This document shows positions 26,723 through 35,944 of a stretch of DNA of 64,000 nucleotides, piece by piece. A program made the translations under genes and the position numbers. Numbering within the stretch: the first letter of the stretch is position 1; every line of letters begins with the position of its first letter. The notes beneath the pieces were generated by a model that ran no database searches, was not told the origin of the DNA, and worked only from the letters and a program-made list of their open reading frames with translations. The stretch is from Hyphomicrobiales bacterium (GTDB lineage: Bacteria > Pseudomonadota > Alphaproteobacteria > Rhizobiales > Beijerinckiaceae), in contig CANGPL010000006.1 of assembly GCA_947455725.1 (NCBI GenBank), forward strand, positions 1 to 64,000. Reading direction: 5' to 3'.

Positions 26723-27169
26723 TCAGGCGCCAAGTCGGGCGACAATCCGCTCTAGGGATTGAGCAAAAGCATCGGCGCGCTCGGCGAGCTTTTGACGAAG
26801 TGCAACCGCCGCGTCGGGATATTCACTTAACAAGCGTAATATCAGTTTACGCGGGAAAATAATAACCCGCGACGTCTCGCGCGCCGTAGCATTCGTCGCC
26901 CGCTCACTCTCAGCCAAAAGCGAATATTCACCGATCAACATTCCAGGGCGAACAAATTCAGCCGGCGTGTTCGGGTCACCATTCAGTGAAATGAGCCCGG
27001 ATTGCAGTAGAAAGCCCTCATTGGCCGCATCGCCCTTTTTGAAGAGAACTTCATTCGGTCGAAATATGCGAGAATCCGCCGCAAACAGAATGAGCCGCAA
27101 CTGATCAGGCTGAAACACTTGGAAAAAATCGAGCCGTCTCAGCAATACGATATCGTCATCAATGGCCAT
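26723..27169 (-). CDS. Stand-alone cyclic-nucleotide-binding domain protein
   Basis: A 148-residue protein that is essentially one CRP-type cNMP-binding domain with a C-terminal helix and no DNA-binding domain. The phosphate-binding cassette is present (IGEYSLLAESERATNATA, about 86-103), with the Glu and Arg-Ala-Thr positions that contact cyclic nucleotide. It therefore probably binds cAMP or cGMP. Its start overlaps the end of the upstream winged-helix regulator gene by 11 bp on the same strand, so the two are translationally coupled and likely work together. The partner and output are not known to me. Confidence 0.85.
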   Translation of the reverse strand: MAIDDDIVLLRRLDFFQVFQPDQLRLILFAADSRIFRPNEVLFKKGDAANEGFLLQSGLISLNGDPNTPAEFVRPGMLIGEYSLLAESERATNATARETSRVIIFPRKLILRLLSEYPDAAVALRQKLAERADAFAQSLERIVARLGA

Positions 27170-27836
27170 TCGAATCTGCCTTATCTGCCGCCTCTACAAG
27201 CCGATAACCACCAAGCTCGGTGACCAAAAGCTCCGCATTTGCGGGATCTTTTTCAATTTTTTGGCGCAACCGATAAATATGCGTCTCAAGCGTATGCGTG
27301 GTGACTTGGGCGTTATAGCCCCAAATTTCAGCTAACAACACATCGCGCGACACAATTTCACCGCGGGCGCGATGCATGAAGCTTAAAAAATCGGCTTCCT
27401 TATCGGTGAGCCTCTCCGCTTGCCCATCGGGGCCTTCAAGCACACGCGTTCCTTGTGAAAGACGATAAGGTCCAATCGTCAACCAAGGATCTTCGCGCAC
27501 TTTAAACGTCCGGATCAAACTACGAATACGGCCAATCAAAACCGATACGCGCATCGGAAGCTCGATGGTTTCAATCTCATCAGCCGCTCCATCGCTCTGG
27601 CCTAATCGTAAAAACGGGCCCCGATAGCCTAAGGCTCTTAATTGGCTCACATCTTCACTGAAACCATCAAAACCAATCACAAGATCGATCCGTTCCGCAT
27701 CCAGCGGCCGTTCAAATTGATGTGGCTTTTCTGACGAACGGATAGCGAGATCGGAATCAAGCACCAATTGCTCGGCAAGGAGGGCGTGACGGCCCTTTAT
27801 GTCGCCCAATAACAAGATCGAAAGCGTTTCAGCCAT
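27159..27836 (-). CDS. OmpR-type winged-helix regulator with degenerate receiver
   Basis: A 225-residue protein with a receiver-like N-terminal domain (about 5-110) and a complete OmpR/PhoB winged helix (about 118-215, with LTDKEADFLSFMHRARGEIV and THTLETHIYRLRQKIE). The receiver looks non-phosphorylatable: the position after the third strand reads IGFDGFS, the switch Ser/Thr is replaced (FLRLGQ), and the conserved Lys before Pro is Leu (ELPMR). No histidine kinase gene is nearby. It overlaps the cyclic-nucleotide-binding gene and is divergent from the YkuD gene, with 117 bp between start codons. I infer that it is regulated by something other than phosphorylation. Confidence 0.88.
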   Translation of the reverse strand: MAETLSILLLGDIKGRHALLAEQLVLDSDLAIRSSEKPHQFERPLDAERIDLVIGFDGFSEDVSQLRALGYRGPFLRLGQSDGAADEIETIELPMRVSVLIGRIRSLIRTFKVREDPWLTIGPYRLSQGTRVLEGPDGQAERLTDKEADFLSFMHRARGEIVSRDVLLAEIWGYNAQVTTHTLETHIYRLRQKIEKDPANAELLVTELGGYRLVEAADKADSNGH

Positions 27837-27953
27837 TCAATCGAAAACCTTCTTCATCCGGCCTTGTCCATCGCATCATCCGTGAGTAGACCAGCCTGAG
27901 GACAAGTGGCAAGTCTTTGCTCTTGGTTCACGCGGCTGCAACGGATATCGCGC

Positions 27954-28466
27954 ATGATTGCCCATCTCTTTCGGCGGATCGGCCAAAAACATTTGGGCGT
28001 TCTGCAGATAGGAACGCTTTCGCTTCCTTGCGCGATCGGCCGGTCAGGTATCGTCACACAAAAGCACGAGGGCGATGGTGGCACCCCGCGCGGCATGCTT
28101 CGTCCGGTAGCGATTTATTTCAGACCCGACCAGTTGAAACTTCACGGTTTTGCATTGCCCGCAAAATCGATCACCCGCGAGGCGGGCTGGTGTGATGATC
28201 TGCACTCGCCTCGATATAACCGCCTGATCGCGCTGCCCAGCGCACTATCCCACGAGAAACTTTGGCGTGAAGATCCGCTCTATGACATCGTGATTGAAAC
28301 CGACTGGAATCGAAAGCCAGCCATTCGCGGTAAAGGCAGCGCCATTTTCATCCATTTGGCGCGGCCTGGTTTTAAACCCACCGAGGGCTGCATTGCGTTT
28401 GATCGCAAAGGAATGAAGCTTTTCTTATCGCTGTTGCGTATGAATCTACGCATTCACATCCACTGA
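27954..28466 (+). CDS. L,D-transpeptidase catalytic-domain (YkuD) family protein
   Basis: A 170-residue protein of the YkuD fold, short form, without a visible signal peptide. It contains the family segments LPCAIGRSGIVTQKHEGDGGTP and YDIVIETDWN, and the catalytic-cysteine motif IHLARPGFKPTEGCIAF. The chosen ATG (27954) lies just before the first predicted strand. An in-frame GTG at 27906 with GAGGA upstream is an alternative and would add 16 residues. Proteins of this length are often annotated as L,D-transpeptidases, but cytoplasmic location makes peptidoglycan cross-linking doubtful. It is divergent from the pseudo-receiver regulator, which may control it. Confidence 0.83.
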   Translation: MIAHLFRRIGQKHLGVLQIGTLSLPCAIGRSGIVTQKHEGDGGTPRGMLRPVAIYFRPDQLKLHGFALPAKSITREAGWCDDLHSPRYNRLIALPSALSHEKLWREDPLYDIVIETDWNRKPAIRGKGSAIFIHLARPGFKPTEGCIAFDRKGMKLFLSLLRMNLRIHIH

Positions 28467-28478
28467 AAGACATCATAC

Positions 28479-29153
28479 GTGCCTCATCCTCTGGAACCCT
28501 GCCTGCTTTTCGATATCGACGGAACGCTCGTTGATACGGATAAAGTCCATATCATTGCGTTCAACGAGATTATGGGTTGCTATGGCGTCCATGTAGATGA
28601 GGAAGTCTATCGGCACCGTATTTCAGGGCGGATGAATGGCGATATTTTGGCCGATTTACTGCCCGATCTCGCTGTTTCCGACCATACCGCCATCGGCCGC
28701 GAAAAAGAGGCGCGTTTTCGGGAACTTGTTGGCGATATGGAACCGATTGAAGGCCTGATCGATCTCCTCGATTGGGCCGATTCGGTCGGTCTGCGCTACG
28801 CCGCCGTCACCAATGCCCCAAAAGAAAATGCCGAGCTTGTTTTAAGATCACTTCAAGCGACAGAGCGGTTTTCCGGGGTAATTTTATCGGATGATCTTGA
28901 TCACGCCAAACCTCACCCACTGCCCTACCTCACCGGATTGGCGCATCTTAAAGGTGATGTTGCTCGAAGCGTTGCATTTGAAGACTCAAAATCGGGCGTC
29001 ACCTCAGCCCACGCCGCAGGCCTTGGCGTGATCGGTCTTACAACATCGCTTGATGGCGCAACGCTGCAATCCTTCGGCGCGAGCCTCACCGCGCCGGATT
29101 ATCGCGACGAAGAACTTAAACGCTTCATCAAAGATCGGACGGGCAAGCGCTAA
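28479..29153 (+). CDS. HAD-superfamily phosphatase / phosphatase-like hydrolase
   Basis: A 224-residue HAD hydrolase. Motif I is LFDIDGTLVDTD (nucleophile Asp and acid/base Asp), motif II lies in AAVTNAP, and motifs III/IV in HAKPHPLPY and VAFEDSKSGVTSA. The alpha-helical cap fits subfamily I, close to beta-phosphoglucomutase and phosphoglycolate phosphatase. The substrate cannot be told from sequence. The GTG at 28479 follows TGAAAGA and lies 12 bp after the YkuD stop, so it is probably co-transcribed with it. It overlaps the convergent yggS gene by 4 bp. Confidence 0.9.
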   Translation: MPHPLEPCLLFDIDGTLVDTDKVHIIAFNEIMGCYGVHVDEEVYRHRISGRMNGDILADLLPDLAVSDHTAIGREKEARFRELVGDMEPIEGLIDLLDWADSVGLRYAAVTNAPKENAELVLRSLQATERFSGVILSDDLDHAKPHPLPYLTGLAHLKGDVARSVAFEDSKSGVTSAHAAGLGVIGLTTSLDGATLQSFGASLTAPDYRDEELKRFIKDRTGKR

Positions 29154-29830
29154 AACCGATGGCCAAAAATGGCGCTGCCAACGCGAATATGCGTGGCACC
29201 CATTTGGATCGCCTCTTCAAAATCGGCGCTCATTCCCATCGAGAGAATTTTAATACCGTGTTTCTCGGCTATTTTCCGCAAAAGCCCGAAATGGGGTGAA
29301 GGCGGCTCATCGACCGGCGGGATACACATCAAGCCTTCGATCGTGAGCTTCCACTCGTCCTTACAGCGGGTCAAAAAGGCATCAGCATCGAGTGGCAAAA
29401 TGCCCGCTTTTTGCGGTTCCTCGCCCGTGTTGACCTGCACATAGAGCTTCGGCCTGCGATCCGTTTTGGTAAATTCTTTGGCAATCGCCTCGGCAATGGA
29501 TGGTCGGTCAATCGTCTCGATCACATCAAACAGAGCGACAGCTTCTTTTGCTTTGTTGCTTTGTAGTGGTCCAATCAAATGCAATTCGATACCGGCAAAT
29601 TGCGCCTTTAACTCCGGCCATTTTTGCATGGATTCTTGAACGCGGTTTTCACCGAAGACGCGTTGGCCGTCTTCAAGCACAGGGACGATCGAATCGGCAA
29701 AATAGGTTTTGGAAACGGCAACAAGCGTCACCTCGTCAGGATTTCGTCCCGCATGACGTACGGCGCGGGTCATCTCGGAGCGTACCTTGTGGAGGCGCGC
29801 GACAACGTTATGTTCTTGTGCGTCCGACAT
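29150..29830 (-). CDS. yggS: YggS-family PLP homeostasis protein
   Basis: A PLP-binding protein of 226 residues (COG0325, PROSC/YggS) that holds pyridoxal phosphate and keeps B6 vitamers balanced rather than catalysing a known reaction. The PLP lysine lies in VTLVAVSKTY, and the FGENRVQE and HLIGPLQSNKAKE motifs are intact. C-terminal LSMGMSADFEEAIQMGATHIRVGSAIFG completes the family signature. The ATG at 29830 was chosen because it lies just before the family N-terminus and follows GGGAG. It is divergent from leuS. Confidence 0.95.
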   Translation of the reverse strand: MSDAQEHNVVARLHKVRSEMTRAVRHAGRNPDEVTLVAVSKTYFADSIVPVLEDGQRVFGENRVQESMQKWPELKAQFAGIELHLIGPLQSNKAKEAVALFDVIETIDRPSIAEAIAKEFTKTDRRPKLYVQVNTGEEPQKAGILPLDADAFLTRCKDEWKLTIEGLMCIPPVDEPPSPHFGLLRKIAEKHGIKILSMGMSADFEEAIQMGATHIRVGSAIFGHRF

Positions 29831-29957
29831 TCTTAATGCTCCCGACTGCGAAAGATTGACCCCAAGGCGTAAATCGTGTCCTAGTCCGGTTGAGCCGCGC
29901 GACGCAAGCGTTTGCGTGAAGCTATTGTAGTGCATCACTGACGATACCGGAATTGAC

Positions 29958-32585
29958 ATGAGAACCGAGCGTTACAACGCCCGCGAAGCTGAGCGGAAAT
30001 GGCAGCAGGTCTGGGACACAAAAGAGCTTTTTCGTACGAAAAACGACGATCCTGCGCCTAAATACTACGTCCTTGAAATGTTTCCCTATCCATCGGGCCG
30101 CATTCACATGGGCCATGTGCGCAATTACGCCATGGGTGACGTGGTGGCGCGTTATAAGCGCGCACGTGGTTTCAACGTCTTGCATCCCATGGGTTGGGAC
30201 GCGTTCGGTATGCCCGCGGAGAATGCGGCAATGGCCAATAAGACGCATCCGGCAACATGGACCTACGCCAATATCGCAACCATGCGCGCACAGCTCAAAA
30301 GCATGGGCCTCTCGCTTGATTGGCATCGCGAAATCGCGACCTGCGATCCATCCTATTACAAACACCAACAGCGGATGTTTCTCGACTTCCTGCAAAATGG
30401 TCTGATTGATCGCAAGACCGCGAAGGTCAATTGGGATCCGGTCGATCAAACCGTGCTTGCGAATGAACAAGTCATTGACGGTCGCGGTTGGCGTTCGGGC
30501 GCGCTCGTTGAGCAGCGCGAATTAACACAATGGTTCTTCAAAATTTCCTACTATGCGCAAGAGCTCAATGACGCCTTAGATGGGTTGGAACGTTGGCCTG
30601 AAAAAGTCCGGCTTATGCAGAAAAACTGGATCGGTCGTTCGGAGGGACTTTCGGTTCGTTTTGCGCTTGATAAAGCGACCGCGCCTTCTGAAATTAGCGA
30701 AGTCGAAATCTACACGACACGTCCCGATACGCTGTTTGGCGCAAGCTTTGTTGCGCTCGCGCCAGAGCATCCTTTGGCAAAAAAGGCAGCCGCGCAAAAT
30801 GCCGAACTTGCCGCCTTTATCGACGACTGCCGTAAAATGGGAACCGCGCAAGAAGCCATTGATAAAGCAGAGAAAAAGGGCTTTGATACCGGTATTCGCG
30901 TAACCCATCCCTTCGATCCGAATTGGACGCTTCCGGTCTATGTCGCCAATTTCATTTTGATGGATTACGGCACCGGCGCGATCTTTGGCTGCCCCGCCCA
31001 TGACCAGCGCGATTTTGATTTCGCAACCGCCTATAGACTCCCGATCAAAACCGTCGTTTGCCCGTCAGATGCGGATCCAAAAACCTATCAAGTGGGCGAT
31101 GCACCGTTCGATGGCGAAGGTCTATTGATCAACTCGTCCTTCTTAGACGGAATGACCATCGCTCAGGCCAAAGAAGAAGTTGCAAAGCGGCTTGAATCCG
31201 TCTCGCTCGGTAACTCGCCCGTCGGCAAACGCAAAGTGAATTTCCGCCTTCGCGATTGGGGTATTTCGCGTCAACGCTATTGGGGCTGCCCGATTCCCGT
31301 CATCCATTGCGAAGTCTGCGGCACGGTTCCCGTTCCGATCAAGGATTTGCCTGTTAAATTGCCGGAAGACGTGACCTTTGACGTACTGGGCAATCCGCTT
31401 GATCGTCACCCGACCTGGAAACATGTCGGCTGCCCGCAATGCGGTAAAGACGCGCGGCGCGAAACCGACACCATGGATACCTTTGTCGATTCATCCTGGT
31501 ATTTCGCACGCTTCACCGATCCATGGATTGAAGACCGTCCAACGGACCGCAAAGCCGTCGATGGTTGGCTGCCAGTAAACCAATATATTGGCGGTATTGA
31601 GCACGCGATTTTGCATCTACTCTATTCGCGTTTCTTTACACGCGCGATGCAGAAGACAGGTCATGCTGGCATCAGCGAGCCGTTTGATGGGCTCTTCACG
31701 CAAGGCATGGTGGTTCACGAAACCTATCGCGACAGCAATGGTCAATGGGTTTCGCCTGCAGAGATTGAAATCGTCAGCGATGGCACGGATCGTAAAGCCA
31801 AGCTCCTTTCAACAGGCGCATCGGTTGAAATCGGCTCCATCGAGAAAATGTCGAAATCGAAACGGAACACAATTGATCCGGACGATATTATCGGCACATT
31901 CGGCGCCGATACGGCCCGTTGGTTCATGCTGTCCGACTCCCCACCCGAACGCGACGTCATCTGGACCGAGGAGGGTGTGCAAGGTGCCGCTCGTTTCGTG
32001 CAGCGTCTATGGCGTTTGGTCGGCGAAGTTATTGATCTGAACCCATCACCCAATGCGCATGATGCAGCCGCCGAAGATGCCGTAATTACCATACGTAAAG
32101 CGGCGCATCGCGCGGTCATACGCGTTGAGGAAGATGTCGAACGTCTGCGGTTTAACCGGTGTGTGGCGCATGCCTATGAATTGGCCAATGCGCTTCAGGC
32201 CGAACTGGCCGTCAAAAAAGACAAGCCCGTCAGCCCTGAATTCGTTACCGCGATGCGCGAAGCGGCAACATTCCTGATCCAGATCATTGCACCCATGATG
32301 CCGCATTTGGCTGAAGAGTGCTGGAAGGAACTTGGTTTCACACAATTGGTGGCTGAGACGGCTTGGCCGAAAGCCGATCACGCTTTGATCGTCGAAAATG
32401 ACATCACGATTCCAATCCAAATCAATGGAAAGAAACGCGGTGAAATCACGATTAGCCGTGAAGCGGACGCCAAAACCGTTGAGACGGCTGTTTTAGCGCT
32501 TGAAACGATACAGACGGCCCTTGAAGGAAAACCGGTCAAGAAAGTCGTTGTTGTTCCGCAAAGGATCGTCAATGTCGTGGTCTAA
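29958..32585 (+). CDS. leuS: Leucyl-tRNA synthetase
   Basis: Class I aminoacyl-tRNA synthetase of 875 residues that charges tRNA-Leu. The HIGH-type motif is HMGH (50-53) within [19 protein letters not shown]. The KMSKS loop is at 630-634, and the CP1 editing domain (about 225-420) contains TTRPDTLFG and the [10 protein letters not shown] region. A leucine-specific zinc-type knuckle ([14 protein letters not shown]) is visible. It is first of a leuS-lptE-holA run. lptE starts inside its last codons, so translation is coupled. Confidence 0.97.
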   Translation: MRTERYNAREAERKWQQVWDTKELFRTKNDDPAPKYYVLEMFPYPSGRIHMGHVRNYAMGDVVARYKRARGFNVLHPMGWDAFGMPAENAAMANKTHPATWTYANIATMRAQLKSMGLSLDWHREIATCDPSYYKHQQRMFLDFLQNGLIDRKTAKVNWDPVDQTVLANEQVIDGRGWRSGALVEQRELTQWFFKISYYAQELNDALDGLERWPEKVRLMQKNWIGRSEGLSVRFALDKATAPSEISEVEIYTTRPDTLFGASFVALAPEHPLAKKAAAQNAELAAFIDDCRKMGTAQEAIDKAEKKGFDTGIRVTHPFDPNWTLPVYVANFILMDYGTGAIFGCPAHDQRDFDFATAYRLPIKTVVCPSDADPKTYQVGDAPFDGEGLLINSSFLDGMTIAQAKEEVAKRLESVSLGNSPVGKRKVNFRLRDWGISRQRYWGCPIPVIHCEVCGTVPVPIKDLPVKLPEDVTFDVLGNPLDRHPTWKHVGCPQCGKDARRETDTMDTFVDSSWYFARFTDPWIEDRPTDRKAVDGWLPVNQYIGGIEHAILHLLYSRFFTRAMQKTGHAGISEPFDGLFTQGMVVHETYRDSNGQWVSPAEIEIVSDGTDRKAKLLSTGASVEIGSIEKMSKSKRNTIDPDDIIGTFGADTARWFMLSDSPPERDVIWTEEGVQGAARFVQRLWRLVGEVIDLNPSPNAHDAAAEDAVITIRKAAHRAVIRVEEDVERLRFNRCVAHAYELANALQAELAVKKDKPVSPEFVTAMREAATFLIQIIAPMMPHLAEECWKELGFTQLVAETAWPKADHALIVENDITIPIQINGKKRGEITISREADAKTVETAVLALETIQTALEGKPVKKVVVVPQRIVNVVV

Positions 32586-33105
32586 ATCGATCAGACAGGC
32601 CAGCCGTCTGAGCATGATAGGGTTAGCATTACTCGGTTTAATGCTAACGACCGCCTGTATCAGGCCGCTTTACGGAACCTCGGCGAATGGTGGAACGGTT
32701 CAGCGCGAGCTTGCAGCAATTGACGTAGCACCAATGGGCGATGTTGCCGGCCATTATTTGCGTGAAGAGCTGCTCTTCAATCTTTCTGGCGGCAATTACA
32801 CATCCTTGGAACATAAGTATAAATTGGTCATAACGACGAGCGAAAGTACAATATCGGCAGCGGTTGATACGACATCCGGGCGAGCCGATGCCGCGGCGCT
32901 TCGGTTAACCGCTCAATTTAAGCTAACAGATTTAAACGAAAAGACCCTGTTCGAAAGCTCGGCTTTCGCAACCGCCTCCATTGATCGTTTATCGCAGCGC
33001 TTTGCGGCCGTTCGCGCCCAACGGGATTCGCGTATTCGGGTGGCAAAAGATGTGGCCGAACAGATCCAGCTTAGCTTGGCCGCTTATTTCTCAAGCCGCT
33101 CCTAA
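32572..33105 (+). CDS. lptE: LPS-assembly lipoprotein LptE
   Basis: Outer-membrane lipoprotein that forms the LPS translocon plug with LptD. The 177-residue protein has a lipoprotein signal peptide with the lipobox LTTAC near residue 29. The short, low-similarity mature domain contains [11 protein letters not shown] and [13 protein letters not shown] as in alphaproteobacterial LptE. The ATG at 32572 follows AAAGGA and overlaps leuS by 14 bp. holA follows after 18 bp. The leuS-lptE-holA order is conserved across proteobacteria and strongly supports the assignment. Confidence 0.88.
   Translation: MSWSKSIRQASRLSMIGLALLGLMLTTACIRPLYGTSANGGTVQRELAAIDVAPMGDVAGHYLREELLFNLSGGNYTSLEHKYKLVITTSESTISAAVDTTSGRADAAALRLTAQFKLTDLNEKTLFESSAFATASIDRLSQRFAAVRAQRDSRIRVAKDVAEQIQLSLAAYFSSRS
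32622..32648 (+). repeat. Perfect 10-bp inverted repeat in the lptE signal-peptide region
   Basis: GTTAGCATTA and TAATGCTAAC are exact reverse complements separated by 7 nt, about 50 bp into lptE. In RNA this is a stable hairpin close to the start codon. It may affect leuS/lptE translation or be accidental. Confidence 0.45.
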
Positions 33106-33123
33106 CACGGGAGTACCGTTGCC

Positions 33124-34155
33124 ATGGTCGCTATAAAAGGCGGAGATATTGACCGGTTCGTCAAAAAGCCGGACCGCCGTTTTTCCGTGATCTTGGTGTA
33201 TGGCCCAGATGCCGGTTTGGTCCATGAGCGATGCCGGATGATCGCCCGCTCTCTGGTCGATGATCCGGACGATGCTTTTCAATTGATCCGCATGGACGGC
33301 GATGAATTAGGCAGCGATGCCACGCGCATTGTCGATGAAGCGAATACTTTAGGGCTATTCGGCGGCAGCCGAGCGATTTGGGTGCGCGTCGGGTCTCGGC
33401 AAATTAATTCGGCCATTGAACCGCTTCTATCGGCTAAGCCCGAAAACCCCGTTGTGATCGAAGCAGGTGATCTTCCTGCCAAACACGCGTTGCGCGCGGG
33501 TGTTGAAAAATCGAGCCACGCAGTAGCCCTGCCCTGTTATGCCGATGAAGTTCGGGATCTACCACGGCTCATCGATGAGATTTTGGCCGAGCACGGGCTC
33601 AAAGCGACAAACGAAGCCAAATCGCTGATGACCGGGCTGTTAGGCGCTGATCGGCTGTTATCGCGAAGCGAAATTGAAAAATTAGCGCTTTATGCTCGCG
33701 GTAAAGCAATGGTCGGGCCAGAAGACGTTGAGGCGATCATGGCCGATGCTTCGGCATTAGCGACAGATCTTCTTACAGACGCGGTTTTTATGGGCGATTC
33801 GGTCGGCGCAGATGCTGCGTTGCATCGCTCTCTCAAAGAAGGTCAGGATTCGGGCGTTATCGTCGGCGCACTCTTGCGCCACGCTTTGCTGCTGGCCAAA
33901 TCCCGGATCGGCCTTGACCGCGGGCAAACGATGCAAGATGTCGAACGCCAGGCCCGTATCTTTTTCAAGCGCAGCGCGGCCTTCCAACGCCATTTGTCGC
34001 TGTGGTCACTCTCAAGCCTTGAAAGCGCAATTACAACGCTCGGCGAAGCCCAAGCAGCGTGCCGAAAAAACGCAGCGCTCGGGGAAAGTCTCGTATCTCG
34101 GGCGTGCTTAACTTTGGCAATCGCCGCAAGGCGGTCCCAAGCCGGTCGAACTTAA
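33124..34155 (+). CDS. holA: DNA polymerase III subunit delta
   Basis: Clamp-loader wrench that opens the beta sliding clamp. The 343-residue protein has the delta fold: an N-terminal domain resembling an AAA+ ATPase without a functional P-loop (FSVILVYGPDAGLVHERC near residues 19-36) and a C-terminal collar domain (LLRHALLLAKSRIGL, RACLTLAIAARRSQ). Sequence conservation in HolA is low, so its place after leuS-lptE carries much of the weight. The ATG at 33124 is 18 bp after lptE. Its 3' end overlaps the convergent parB by 4 bp, where the gene orientation changes toward the origin. Confidence 0.9.
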   Translation: MVAIKGGDIDRFVKKPDRRFSVILVYGPDAGLVHERCRMIARSLVDDPDDAFQLIRMDGDELGSDATRIVDEANTLGLFGGSRAIWVRVGSRQINSAIEPLLSAKPENPVVIEAGDLPAKHALRAGVEKSSHAVALPCYADEVRDLPRLIDEILAEHGLKATNEAKSLMTGLLGADRLLSRSEIEKLALYARGKAMVGPEDVEAIMADASALATDLLTDAVFMGDSVGADAALHRSLKEGQDSGVIVGALLRHALLLAKSRIGLDRGQTMQDVERQARIFFKRSAAFQRHLSLWSLSSLESAITTLGEAQAACRKNAALGESLVSRACLTLAIAARRSQAGRT

Positions 34156-35024
34156 TCGCGCAAGCGACGGCAGACCGCATCCAATTGCTCAAGCGTCCGG
34201 TATTTGATCTTCAACTCGCCGCCACGTGAACCATGGGTGATCGATACCGATAGGCCGAGCACGTCTTCGATCGCCTTTTCCAACGCGCGGGTATCCGGAT
34301 CCTTTTCGCGACGACGTGCTGTCTGCGGAGCCTTTTCGGTTTTATCGTCTTCATTAGCGATACGCTCGACGTCACGGACGGTCATGCCGCGCTCGACGAT
34401 CCGGCGCGCCAAGGCTTCTGGATCTTTAACGGATAAAAGCGCCCGGCCATGGCCCGCCGTTAATTCACCACTCGCCAGCATCGCTTTGACGCTATCCGGC
34501 AAACGGGCCAAACGGATCGTGTTGGCGATATGGCTACGGCTTTTACCAATGATTTTTGATAAATCATTTTGCGAATAGCCATATTCGGCGATCAACTGCT
34601 CATAGCCCAACGCTTCTTCAAGCGCGTTGAGGTCCGAACGCTGGACATTTTCGATAATCGCGATTTCCAGCGCCTCTTTATCGCCTGCCTCAACGATGAG
34701 GATCGGAACCTCGTGCAAAGACGCGCGTTGCGCGGCCCGCCAACGGCGCTCACCGGCGATAATCTCGAATACATCGTCCATTCCGGGAATATTACGGACG
34801 AGAATCGGCTGAATAATTCCCTTTTCCCGGACGGAGTTCACAAGATCGTCGAGATCGGCTTCAACAAAGGTCCGGCGAGGATTGCGGGGGTTAGGGCGCA
34901 AAAATTCGGTCGGCACCCGTCTTTGACCCCGCGCGCGCTCGGCGGGAATGGCCGCTTCGCCAACATCGCCAATCAATGCCGCAAGTCCGCGACCCAAACG
35001 TGACCGGGTGGGCTCCTCAGCCAT
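34152..35024 (-). CDS. parB: Chromosome partitioning protein ParB
   Basis: CTP-dependent DNA-sliding clamp that loads at parS and organises the origin region. The 290-residue protein shows ParB box I near 45-55, the CTP-binding box II GERRWRAAQR (91-100), ENVQRSDLN (125-133), and the parS-binding helix-turn-helix (149-176, GYSQNDLSKIIGKSRSHIAN). A charged linker and a dimerising C-terminus (LKIKYRTLEQLDAVCRRL) follow. It is encoded downstream of parA in a rsmG-parA-parB order typical of bacterial chromosomes. Two perfect parS sites lie within 4 kb. Confidence 0.97.
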   Translation of the reverse strand: MAEEPTRSRLGRGLAALIGDVGEAAIPAERARGQRRVPTEFLRPNPRNPRRTFVEADLDDLVNSVREKGIIQPILVRNIPGMDDVFEIIAGERRWRAAQRASLHEVPILIVEAGDKEALEIAIIENVQRSDLNALEEALGYEQLIAEYGYSQNDLSKIIGKSRSHIANTIRLARLPDSVKAMLASGELTAGHGRALLSVKDPEALARRIVERGMTVRDVERIANEDDKTEKAPQTARRREKDPDTRALEKAIEDVLGLSVSITHGSRGGELKIKYRTLEQLDAVCRRLRD

Positions 35025-35063
35025 AGTAAATCCCCTTATGCTATCGGTGTAATCGTGAGATGG

Positions 35064-35915
35064 TTAGGCGGCCTGCAAGGCGCGCTCGCGTTGGATAACC
35101 TCAGAAGCAAGCCGCAAATAGGCCTGCGCACCTGTTGATTTGAGATCATACAACAAAACAGGCTTGCCGTGCGAGGGAGCCTCCGACACGCGAACATTGC
35201 GCGGGATCACCGTATCGTAAACCTTGGTACCCATGAAGGCGCGCACATCATCCACAACTTGCGAGCATAGATTGTTACGAGCATCGAACATGGTCAAAAC
35301 AATGCCGTGGATGGATAGGCCCGGATTAAGTGACTCGCGCACCTGATCAACGGTCTTAAGCAGCTGGCTTAAACCTTCAAGCGCGAAGAACTCGCACTGG
35401 AGCGGAACAACAACCGCATCAGCCGCGGCCATGGCATTAATCGTCAGCAAATTGAGCGATGGCGGACAATCGACAAGCACATAGGTAAAGCCCTCTTCAC
35501 CCGCCAGCATCTGGGTGACATGCAGGCTGGCAATCGCCTTTTTCAACTTGTGCGCGCGGTCGCGATCATTGGCAATCTCGAGCTCGAGACCCAAAAGATC
35601 CAAGGTCGATGGCGAGACAGAAAGACGTGGTACAGCGGTCACATGAATAGCGTCGGCCAGTTTCGCCTCGCCGGTCATAATATCATAGGTGGAAACCGTA
35701 CGGCTCTTTTGATCAATCCCAAGACCGGTCGAGGCGTTGCCCTGCGGATCGAGGTCGATGATCAAGACACGCTCGCCAATGGCAGCCAGTGCCGTTCCAA
35801 GATTGATGGCCGTCGTCGTCTTACCAACGCCACCCTTTTGATTGGCCAAGGCAAGGACGCGCGGCTTTTGACCGGAACGGGACAACCGGATGGAAGCGAG
35901 GTCGGACTTTTCCAT
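35064..35915 (-). CDS. parA: Chromosome partitioning ATPase ParA
   Basis: Nucleoid-binding ATPase that moves ParB-parS complexes apart. The deviant Walker A is at residues 27-34 (KGGVGKTT) of a 283-residue product. Walker A' (LIIDLDPQGNAS) and Walker B (YVLVDCPPSL) follow. It is of the short chromosomal Soj type, without an N-terminal helix-turn-helix. The ATG at 35915 follows AAAAGG; an upstream ATG at 35945 overlaps the rsmG stop (TGATG) and is an alternative that adds 10 residues. It is transcribed with rsmG and parB in the direction away from the origin. Confidence 0.95.
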   Translation of the reverse strand: MEKSDLASIRLSRSGQKPRVLALANQKGGVGKTTTAINLGTALAAIGERVLIIDLDPQGNASTGLGIDQKSRTVSTYDIMTGEAKLADAIHVTAVPRLSVSPSTLDLLGLELEIANDRDRAHKLKKAIASLHVTQMLAGEEGFTYVLVDCPPSLNLLTINAMAAADAVVVPLQCEFFALEGLSQLLKTVDQVRESLNPGLSIHGIVLTMFDARNNLCSQVVDDVRAFMGTKVYDTVIPRNVRVSEAPSHGKPVLLYDLKSTGAQAYLRLASEVIQRERALQAA

Positions 35916-35944
35916 GGCATAAACCTTTTCACGAAACCCGGGCA

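Noticed and set aside
29922-30470. 182-codon frame antisense to leuS
   Set aside because: Lies opposite the catalytic HIGH-motif region of leuS; its His-rich composition is a by-product of leuS codons.
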